From positions 7,130,001 to 7,194,000 of the forward strand of contig CAUJLY010000002.1 in assembly GCA_963281155.1 (NCBI GenBank): a stretch of 64,000 nt of DNA, given 5' to 3'. Source of the DNA: Rhabditophanes sp. KR3021. Its lineage: Eukaryota > Nematoda > Chromadorea > Rhabditida > Alloionematidae. A program made the translations under genes and the position numbers. Position 1 is the first letter of the stretch. Each line of letters begins with the position of its first letter. Under the pieces are notes generated by a model. The model ran no database searches. It was not told where the DNA came from and was given only the letters and a program-made list of their open reading frames with translations. This document shows positions 11,789-22,500 of the stretch, one piece after another.

Positions 11789-12033
11789 GATTAGTCGAAG
11801 TCAAAAAAATGTCGGTGTTAGTTGTGAATATTAGTGATAGGTGATATTAAAACACTTCCAATAGCTTGAATCAATGGTGGTAAAATTCAAAACAACGTCA
11901 GACACACTGACACGTTAGCTCTTCAAACGAAATTTGATTGGAATGCCGTGTATCTAAACAAAAGTCATCATCCTAGCATTAATCGTTACATTTTGCAAGT
12001 CAAAAGTTCTAACGTTAATTCATTCATCTAAAA
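11789..12033. promoter_or_regulatory. Putative bidirectional promoter
   Basis: This 245-bp gap lies between two divergent start codons. It contains a CCAAT-type element on each strand (ccaatag near 11858 and gattgg near 11935) and a CRE-like acgtcag near 11895. No TATA box is obvious on either side. Assignment as a shared promoter is inferred from the divergent arrangement. Confidence 0.45.
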
Positions 12034-13222
12034 ATGTCCGAAAAAGTATTGTTCGCCAACAACCGTCCTGCTCAGGAAACTACCCGTGGCTTTCTGTATG
12101 AATTCAGAGCTGGGCGTTCTACCATCCAAGACGCCGGAGGTCCTGGAAACATCAAGAAGGTTGTTGCGGAGCCGGCCAAAGGTCTAATTATCATTAAGCA
12201 GTCATCGGATAAGCTAATTCATTTTTGTTGGAAAAATAGAGACCTTAATGCCATAGTCGATGTAAGTTTTTATTTTTTAGTACATCCAATGATATTGTTT
12301 GGTTTAGGACTTTATTGTCTTTCCTGGAGACACCGAATTTTGCAGAGTTACTGAATGCACTGACGGGAGAGTCTTTATGCTTAAGTTCAAGTCAAACAGT
12401 GACCGCAGACTATACTGGTTGCAGGACACCAGAACCCACAAGGACGAGGAGATCCTCGAGAAGGTCAATGACTATCTCAACAAGCCAGTTGAAGAAAGAG
12501 CCTCAACAAGAGAAGCTGCTTCGCGTAGGACAGGACTACCAATTGCTGCTTTGTCTGACTCAAAAAGCAGTGGAGACCAATCGGACGTTATCAGCAGCCT
12601 CGACCAAACTCAACTCATCCAATTATTGCAATTGATGAACGGAAGTTCAAAGGATGAGTTGATTTCAGGCGGAAATGCTCAAAATCTCTTCGAAGCACTT
12701 GGGGTAAGCGGTGATGGCAACAGCGAGACCAGAGAATCAACTCCTGGCCAAAGACGCGTCCCTAGAACGGACCGTCCTGCCAACCCCACGGAAACTTCCA
12801 AAATCCGTTTAGAAGATATCTTAGCATTCCCAAATGTTATCGACACAGTCACCTCCAACTCACAAGCACTACTTCCACACCTTCCCTCCGGCGAATCCGT
12901 GAAAGCTGACGCTACTGAATTGAGAACTACCCTCAACTCCCAAGCCTACAAAAACGTTGTCAGTCAATTCGGAAGTGCCTTAAAATCTGGGCAAGCCTCC
13001 CAAATTTTAAAGCAATTCGACCTTTCCAACGAATCCATCGAAGCAGCTCAGACAGGTGACATTGGCAAATTTGCAGAAAGTCTTACGAAGGCCGAGGCGA
13101 AACCTTCCACAACCACTCAAGGGACTACTTCAACACAAAATACAGAAGAAGATGACTCCTGCATCAAAGAACCTGAAGCCAAAAAAGCTTGTCCAAATCC
13201 AGAAGATATGGATCTAGACTAA
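12034..13222 (+). CDS. ADRM1: Proteasomal ubiquitin receptor Rpn13
   Basis: Two exons, 12034-12261 and 12308-13222, with a 46-bp GT-AG intron; 380 aa (human ADRM1 has 407). The N-terminal Pru domain (about 15-120) docks on the proteasome base and binds ubiquitin. Conserved strings are YEFRAGR, LIHFCWKNRD and DDFIVFPGDTEFCRV. A Gln/Ser-rich linker follows. The C-terminal DEUBAD domain (about 265-365) recruits the deubiquitinase UCH37/UCHL5 and shows LLPHLPSGES and ALKSGQASQILKQF. The acidic tail ends DMDLD, like DMSLD in vertebrates. The acceptor at 12307, not the earlier AG at 12280, restores the Pru core. It converges with talin 372 bp downstream. Confidence 0.96.
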
Positions 13223-13594
13223 ACATTTAATTAATCTGAAGAGTATGTATTTATAAAGATATTTTGTTTACTCTCTCTGAATAAAGTAATTTTTGATTCG
13301 GGTTCATCTTATAAAGGTTTTGAAAGTTCTTTAAATGGTGTTTATATTTTTGCAGTTTTTTGATACTTTCAATTTAAATGGATAAATACTACGTATTTAT
13401 AACTTGTTTAATCTTTATAAACAACTCCTCTACTGAAATTTAATTAAAATTTGACGGAAGCAAACGCAAAATTAAATTATTTATTAAAATAAATACCAAA
13501 AGAAGATATGTAAAAAGATAAGAAGGCTTGAATAAATGTTTTAACAGTTATGGGGTTAAATAAAAGATGGGCATCTTTTTAATAAATAAACAAA
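13223..13594. other. Short convergent spacer
   Basis: 3' ends of Rpn13 (+) and talin (-) face each other. An ataaag-type poly(A) signal near 13280 could serve Rpn13. No other feature was seen. Confidence 0.5.
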
Positions 13595-16500
13595 TCAGTC
13601 CTCTAGAGAATCATTCTTTTCATATCTAGATTTGTAAACAGTTGCCAATTTGTTACGAGCCTCCGTCAATTCTTTTTCTCTTTTTGAAGACTTGACTTTG
13701 AGGGGTATATTATCACTCGCCTGGGTAGGGCGAATAATTATACTATAGTATTATCACTCGCCTGGGAGGCTAATATGTCAAAAAAATAATCATTGGCCTC
13801 CAGGCGAATGATTATACTATAGCATTATCATTCGCCCAGGCCAATCATTATTTTAAGTAAAAAATTCGCCCAGGCAGATGATAATACTATAATATAATCA
13901 TTCGCCCTTATAAAGAAAATCATCAAATGTTTCAATTATTTGGTTCGAATATGAGCGGTTATTTCTAAGGTTGATGACTGTGTTTTAATACTCTAAAAAT
14001 TAATTAAATAAGTGCACCTCCAGTGTTTTATTCTAACGTCGCACTTTTATTCTAAAGCGTAATTGAAGTCTATTCAATTTAATAAAATAAGATACCTTAA
14101 GTGGTTAATGTCATCGTTACACTTTTATCTTTAAGGCGTAATTGAGGCTATCTATATCCCTCATAGTATAATAATTCATAATAAGAATCCCCTTCTACAC
14201 TTATACTTTAATTTTAAAATCATTTCTTTAATTGCTATTATCGTGGTTGGTTGCTTTTAAAATGTCATCTTTTACCGACAGTCAAATATTAGAAGCTCTT
14301 TGGAATAATCCTTCATTGTTGGAGCAAGTTCAGAGACACTTCTTCCACAGCCAAGCTCAAGCAATATTTTAAGTCAAAACATTCCATCTCACCATTCTTT
14401 ACCAACTGTTCCTGCATCAGTTCCTTTAACAAGAACAAAGGAGGAATTTCTTTTATTTGCACAAGAAGCTTATAAAAATGTTGACTCGGAGGTCCAATTT
14501 AAGTCTCAATTTATAGTTGGAATGAAAACTGAAAAGTTTTGTAAGGATGTTTTCTTATACGTTCCTGATCAAACGAATTATGCTAACCCATTGGGATATG
14601 TGTTTACCAAGAAGTATGTTTTTTATCTGCCTATAAATAGTAAAAAGTAAAATTGACTGGTTTCAAAGCCTGAATAAGCTTCTAGTAGGGGTTACACAAC
14701 AGGATTCAAAAGGATCTTTATTAATCTACAAAAAAATCGTGGTCATCTAATGCCAATAATAATATATACACTACTTACGATTTTGGGATGAGAGCTGAAA
14801 GGAGCTAAACTAAAATGAAGTAGATTTAAAATAGGCAAAGTGGTACAAATGAGGATCCTAGATAAAATGATATAATAATAAAATAGCACATATTATAAAT
14901 ACAATAATTCAAGCAAATTATACATAAATAATATTCAAATACTAAATATACAATATACAAATTTTCGTATATTCACTAAATTTATACAAATTATTTTAGA
15001 AGAGGAACTGAATTGTCTCCAGATGCAACAACAACAACCACTATGTACTGCAAAGAGTGTCGCTCAATTTGTAAAAAGAAGAAGCAACCCGAATCGAATA
15101 TTCCACTATTAAAGATGAAAGGATATAATTTGGTTCGCCAAGAAGGTGTTCATTTTGATGGTTGCTTGCCAATAACATTCAAAGAAAAAATAGGCGATAA
15201 TGAATACAAGCGTGTTTGCCGTGACGCCACAAATCCCCTCATTAAGCCTCGTATAGCACATGCCATTGGGATTAAAAATGTCGATACCATATGCAATGGG
15301 CTTGAACTCGGTACAGCAGATTCGAAGATAAAGTTAGGACAGTATAAAGATAAGGGAAGGTATCTTAGAGTTGCTTCATCTAGATCAAACGAAAAAAAAT
15401 GAAAATAATGATTACGCCGAGGAAGTTTACGAATGTGGTTATTTAGATGATAAGCAGTTACCTATGTCATTCCGTGTTGTTGGAAAAGATGGGGATTCAA
15501 TTGTTATTTTTGGTTCAAGAGATGTACTCGAATTGTATGCCAAATCAAAATTAAGACTTGCTGATGGAACTTTCTTTGTGGCCCCTGACAAATACACCCA
15601 ACTCTACGTCGTTATGTTTCAAATTATTGAAAATAAAGAAGGGGAAATGAGAAATACATTTATACCAGCATTTTATGCTTTGATGAAGCACCGTAAGACC
15701 GAAGATTATGATTTCGTTTTTAATGAAATTAAAAAGTGCTTACAACGTTTCGGAATTAGTGAAGAACTTCCAGAGGTATTTATGACTGATAAAGAACCTG
15801 CTGCAATAAAAATTATTGAAAAACATTATCCTACTTTTACATAAACACTGCTATTTCCACTACGCCCAAAATTTGGTAAAAAAATTGAATCAGCTTGGGC
15901 TTAAGCATTTGTTAACATCTTTTAATGGAAATGACGATAGAAGTCTCGTGTCTGCAGATTTTTATAAGAAGTTTCGTATGGTTATTGCTCTCCCCCACGT
16001 GCCAGTCGGGCAAATGATTCAACAATGGACTATCATTAAAAATAAGATGATTATGACAGCCAATGAAGATTTTACTCCTTTTGAAATAAACCAGCTAACC
16101 AAATGGATCAACTATGTTGATAAAAATTGGTTTAAGAATGAAAAGCATGCAACCAAATTATGCAAGTTTCAACAACGTGTTAAAAGCACTAACTCATGTG
16201 AATCATTCAATAGATGGCTTAAAACTAATCCATTAGCTACACACCATGGTACTTACTTGAAATGTCTGAATTTATTGAAAGCTGCAAATGAGGATGTCCG
16301 GCTTACAATTTACAAATTGAATAAATTTAAACACTCACCTGAATTTGCCATTTCCAAGCAAGTTAAAAAGTCAAAGGATAGAGAGGAAAAAATTGCTTTA
16401 TTACAAAAAGAATTTAGTGATAACAACTTTCTCAATGTAAACACATACTTAAATACAATCAGTGAATATTTAATTCCTGAAAATTTTCAAAAATATGTAA

Positions 16501-19500
16501 GCGAGCTCCAAGATGACCAAGAAAGAAATAGTGAAGATGAAAAAGAAAATGATACCCTTAAACAGGAGGAATCAGAAGTTGAAAGTATTGTGGAAAAGGT
16601 TGTCTTTAAGCCTTCTTTAAATGCACGAGTTCTTAGAAGTAGGCGAAATTAGTTCTATGTTAGTAGGGTTAATCAGTACATCTGTTTCTTTTGAATTTCT
16701 GATAGTTTAAAAATATTTTTTATGTTCATTTTTTATAAACCGTTAATTAAATTTCATTGAATGAGGGTTAAATTGTCAAAACGATTAGGAATTTGTTTAA
16801 AGCAATTATATTTCACTTAAATATAGACCATAAAAATTATTTATAGGGCGAATGGTTACTTTAGTTACCATTAGCCTGCCCAGGCAAATGATTATGCTAT
16901 AGTATAATCATTAGCCTTATAAAATAAAAATAGGGCGAATGATTATACTATAGCATTATCATTCGCCTGGGGGCTAATAGTTATACTATAGTATAATCAT
17001 TTGCCTGGGAGGCGAATGATATGTTACTCACTTTGAGCATCAATTACTTGAGCAACGCTGCTTACGAACTTTTCACTTATGAGGAAGGATCTGTCATCTT
17101 GGGTGATGGATTTTTTGGCAGCTGCCACTAACTTTTCGGTTGCTGTTTTGACGGCAAAGCCAGCATTTTGGAGTTTTTGCATGGCTTTCGACCCGACATC
17201 AGCTTTTACTTTGCAAGCTACGAGAAGGTGGGCAGTTGATGCAGCTACTTGCTTAGCAGCCGAAACCAACTTTTCTTCAGTATCCTGATTCAAAACAACC
17301 CCATTCGCAGCTTCACACAGCTGATGGACAGACGCCACAACCATCCTAGCCGCCGAAATCAACCCCTCCGACCATTGGTAGTCATTGCCATGGCTATTTT
17401 TGATTTCCAAATTCAATCTTCCTTGCAACACCAACTCCCGTTGAGCTAATGAAGCAGCTTGGACCAGTGTCTTAACGGCACTCGTGATTGAACAAGCCGA
17501 ACCCACAATACACTCATCAAAACTCAAATTGACCTCGGATTCATTCTAAAAAGTAATCATTAAATATACAAAACCACAACAAATAGGTAAATAAAACAAC
17601 TTCAACCACAAAAACATTCGATATGTCTTATATTTCTCGGTTGGAACTAAGCTCAACCCAAGAATACCAGACATATCAGATGCTGATGCAGAAGTTAAGT
17701 TGGGAGATGTGTGAATGATTACTTACTTTGGGTGGTTTAAGTTGTGCTAACTTGAGAGACGCTGCTTCGATTGATGAAGCTGCCCCGAGGAGTTCCGTTT
17801 CGGCTATACTGCTCAAGTCGGCTGAATTGACCCAGTCGTCGCCTTTCACATGTTCTCCCAAGTTGATTAGGTCGTTGATGCCATTTGAGATATCCTTGCA
17901 AACTACAACCATCTCTTTTCTGATCTCACCCTCCGAGGCTTGTTTAGTCTGCAACGACAACAACAATCCCATCAACTCCTTCACCAGTATCGCAACTTCC
18001 CTACTCTGATCAGTGATCTTATACCTCATTTCAGCACTCTCAGTAGTGGAAGCTACACTATTACTAATACTCAGCAAGTCATTAACAGAAGAGCGTGAAA
18101 TATTAGCAGCAGCTATCATCTCATCACTCTGCAATGAACTAATCGAAGACATAGCTCTTGCAATGACATCATTGATAATGCGAGCAGCCTGGATCAAATG
18201 ATCAGGAGTAGCATCGTGTTTTAGGGTGCCTTCGCCGATGTTAAATAACTTTATCTGTTGTTCAATAGCTTCTATTGCTGACTCCAGGGCGCGTACTTCT
18301 CTCTTAGCGCCATTTTCAATAATGGAAGCGGTTTTTAACAAACCAGCTACATTAGTCGCCATCATCTTCGCAGCTTCCTTCAAATTAATCATTGGGGGGT
18401 CTTGCAATTGGTGGCCACTAGCACATTTGGTGGCGTGGATCAAATTACTCAACGATCCAGCAACATCCCTCACCGAGTGAATCACCATTACCTGGAATCA
18501 TAAACATTAAATGTACTCCCTTTAATTTTAAATATATTTATGTCACTCATCATAATTCAGTTTTTATATTTATTACAACATAAATTTCAATCAAATGTTG
18601 TCTAAGGCGATGTTAAATTAGCTTCACACATTTGTGCTCCCCAACACGCACGACAATCTAATTAATAGTATCGAATGATGTTGCGACAACTTTTAATACT
18701 TTCCTATTTTTAATAAACGTTTGATTTGATTGTTTAAAAATTACCTGAGCTTCTGGATGCTCCCCAGCCAAGTTACAAGCCCCATTCTTGACAGCCTCAG
18801 TCAATGCCAAGATAGTCTTGACTGCATTTTGAGCTGCTACAGCCAATTGTTCTTGATTCGAGGCAGCTCCTGTGACCAAGGCCTTCGTGTCCTCAATCAA
18901 GATCTTAGCGATCCGGAAGATGTTGTCTTTGTGATCACTCATCTTCCCAACCTTGCCCGCCTTGCGTGGCAAACTACCAGAATTAGCGAATCTAATAGTG
19001 GTATCTAGATCACTGATCACATTTGAGACCGTATTAGCGGCATTGATACATGCCTGAGTTCCCTTTGAGCCTTCGTGCAAGGCAGCCAAGACTTCCTGGA
19101 CTCTTTCGATCATTAAGTTGCTGGCTTTGCTTAATTCTCTGGGGGATCTCTCATCCAGGGGATTGGCTTGGGTTTGGGCGGCTTCTTTTACTAGTAGGAT
19201 GCAGGAAGCCCCTAGTTTTTGAACGGCGACTCTGATTTTGTGGGCAATGGACTGGGAGGGGATGACTGACACAGCTAGTCGTGACTCTTCTGCGCATCTT
19301 TGGTAATTATCTGACACTTTCAAAGTCAGGGCTCCTAATTCAGCAGGATTGACTAGTGGAGCATCGACCCCTAGTTTATTCAAAATAGCCAAAGCGCCAA
19401 CCATCGTCGTCTGCGCATCTGCAAAGGAACCTCGATTGCTGGAGGGAGGCAATTGGTCAGTCAAGGCAATGGATCTGGAGATGGAATCAATCATGGCATG

Positions 19501-22500
19501 AGTGACTCCTGCTTCTGACTCCAACACTTTGATGTATCTTTGTAAGTCCGTCAAAGCCTCATTCACTAATGCACCACTTTCCTCGACTTGGTAATGCGAG
19601 TGAATGGCATTTGGATTACCGCCAGCCACCTTTGCCGAAATCATCAATTGCAATTCCGACTCAAGGACCGTCTTGAATTGACTAAGCAACTCACTTTGAG
19701 TCTGGGAAAGGTCAGCCATCGAAGTAAAGTCAACTCCTGACTGGACCAAGGACTCCATTGCCAGCATATGTCCTCTCACCTCATGACTAATTTGTTCAGC
19801 CATGAAATTAGCCGCTTTCTTGAAAGAATCTACTCTGTCTACGATAGATTGAGCAGCATGGATAATTTGCTGCTGTACTCTCTGGGCAGGAACATTCGAT
19901 TTGGGGAGTTTGCCTTGATAAGCAGTCAGGGCAACGTTGTCAATGATTTGATTCATCTCATTCAGACGACTGATGCCATCCTCCAAATCCAGCTGCCCAG
20001 GACATTCCTCCCTAATAGCAGTCACCAATTTCTTGATCGAATCAGACACAACCTTCGAGTTGTCAGCCAACTTTTGCCATGTCGACGCATCTTTCGGGCA
20101 GGAGGCTAATTCTCTTGCAGTTCTAATCATCCCACAAGAAGCCTCTAACATTCCCCTTCCATTATCCAAAATAGGGCCCTGTGCCTCTTCAGCTCTGGCC
20201 GAAATTTTGGCAGGTACTGCATTAAACTCCGGGTGAGTTATGTAAGAGTGGAGTTGTTCCGCTGCACTGATTAGGCTGCGAGCCGTGTCTGATAGTTGGA
20301 TCTTTTTGGAGGCATTATTAAAGTCCCGATCCACTACCTTGACTGAGGAGATGAGGAGGGCTGTGTGGGAAGCTATGTCCCGCCCGCACTGCACGAATTG
20401 CTTCTTCACGTTGACGTTTGTGCTTTTGTCGGAAGCTTGGCGGCACAGAGAAGCCAGGCCAGAGGTGTTTTGGGCTAGGATGGTGGCGTTGTTGAGGAGA
20501 GATTGGTGGTGGTAGTCTTGGTTGGTGATGATTCCGCAGATTTGGTTTACTATCGAGAGGTGTGTTTCGAATTGTTGGATATTCAAAAGGGCTGCTTTGC
20601 CGGGAACACTTGACAAGTCTGAAACTCCTACTAGGTACGCTGACTGAGATGCTAATTCGGCTAGACCGCACACAGCTTCCGCTGCGATTCTGAGTGATTT
20701 GCAGAAGGCTGTCGTGTCCACAGCTTTGGCATTCCTTGCAATTCCAGTCATGCCTTCACCTAGCCTCTTGGCCTGTTCAGTAACCCCTTCCAACGACTCA
20801 TAATACCCGAGACTATTGACAGGAAACAAAGCACTGTCCAAAATATGCCTACAACTTTCAATCTGCCTCAATGAATTGTCACATTCAGTCATCCACGGAC
20901 TGGAGTCCCCAAACTCCTCCACGATAATATTTACGACCTCCGTCAAAGTCCTCGTTGACCCAATCAGGCCCTGCTGCATCTGCGGCGTATTCAAGTCCGA
21001 GACCCTGGCTTTTATCCTCGTCAAGACATTAGTCGCCTCAGCGGTGGTGCATTTCAAATTATGAAACTGGGTTTGCTTCCAACTATCTGTCTCCGACCAT
21101 CCTACTATGGCCCCACTTATGGTGTCATGGAAGTCAATGTATGCATCCACGAACCCTTGGACGGCATGCCCCTGTTCAGGGGCAGTTGTCTTCATCATCA
21201 AAAGCCCATTGCTCTCAATCACACCATCTGCCTTTTTCCTGATGTCGGTCAAGGTTACCCGGTTCTGGTTGCTTGGACCTCCGTTGGGCTCGAGCATCCT
21301 TAGTCGGTTGATGGCGTTGTCTACTAAGACGTTGTCGGGCAAGACATCGAGGCACCGCCGAATACTGAGAGTAACGGCACGGGCCCCCTCCCCAACTCAT
21401 TGCTGCCCTCATTCAGCCTTATCTTGGTAAAGATGGCGCCCGAGTCACGGACTACAATCCTAGCTTTGGAGACTATTTGATGGACTAATGTATCGTTTCG
21501 AGTCGAACAAACCCCATGAACCATCTCCACGAATTGTCTCAAACAGTACGCCACTTCGATCGCACTTCCTCCAAGGTGTTGTTTGTCCGTGGTGGCATGT
21601 GAAGACACCACCTGAGCCAAGGATGAACCTAACTTACGGGCAGCCGTTATCAGGTTGATAGTGGAGGTGGCTGGTGTTTCATGAGGCAAGGGTTGTAGTT
21701 TGGCTTGATCGTAGGCGGTGGTGATGGCTAGGAGGTCGTCGTCTAGTTGAGTCAGGAAGGGCGAGGATTGAAGGAGGGTGAGGTCGTAGTTGAGTTGGTG
21801 GGCATTGTTGAGGGCGATTCGGAGGTCGTTTAGTTGCTCGGCTAGGCGTTGGGAACTTTTTTGCAGATTTTCAGCTATGTCTTGGTCCGGAACCGAAGAG
21901 ACAGTACGTCTGGCAACTTCCACTAAGTTAGTAGCTGGTGGGATTACCTGAAACAAATAAAGTTAGCATTTAAAAATAAACAAAAATATTATTATTCAAA
22001 AATAATAGCAACCTCCTCGTCTTAAAGTAGGCATCAAATAAAAGAAGGAAGGGTTAAAATGTATGCATCCATAAAATATGCCATAAACTTTGCACACCCA
22101 TCTATCATTTGGAAGCCCAAAATGGGACATTTGTATGCCTCCCATGAGATCAAAAGTAAAGATTGGTTGAGATGATGTATCTGGCTCTTGAGGAAAGTTA
22201 AGTGATAGTTAAAGTTAAGACCAAAACGAAGGAAGATGAGTTTAAGGGGGATGTGGGCTTTGAAGAATGAGGCCAGATAGATAAGATAGATGTGTATCTG
22301 ATCATAAGATGTCAAAGATTAATGAGAAAAGAGGTTGTAATAAGTGAACAAAACAACAATATGTATCTTCTCGTATTTCATTTCATTTATTATGTCTTTT
22401 TGACAAATTGATTTTTTGTAAGCAATAATAAAGAAAATGAATGAGTAAGAAGGGGAGAGGAAATTGTTTTGGCAATTTGTGCAAATTGATTTCGTCAAAT

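Larger units (their letters stand above)
13703..17029 (+). mobile_element. Mutator-like (MULE) DNA transposon forming the last talin intron
   Basis: The element is 3327 bp. Its ends are imperfect inverted repeats: GGGTATATTATCACTCGCCT at the left, and GAGTAACATATCATTCGCCT read inward from the right (15 of 20 match without gaps). They are flanked by an 8-bp direct repeat, ACTTTGAG, at 13695-13702 and 17030-17037; MULEs typically duplicate 8-10 bp. Three hairpin units per end follow inside. The element encodes a MULE-type transposase in the opposite orientation to talin, now broken by frameshifts. Its boundaries lie within 7 bp of the talin splice sites. Confidence 0.8.

Noticed and set aside
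12268..12280. Earlier AG as acceptor in Rpn13
   Set aside because: Using it gives an out-of-frame insertion; the AG at 12307 restores the conserved Pru core.
13728..17014. CRISPR-like spaced repeats
   Set aside because: The units are palindromic transposon subterminal repeats in a eukaryotic genome; spacing is irregular and spacers are not unique.
18730..21430. Several plus-strand ORFs of 60-113 codons
   Set aside because: Antisense shadows of talin, whose exons are well supported.
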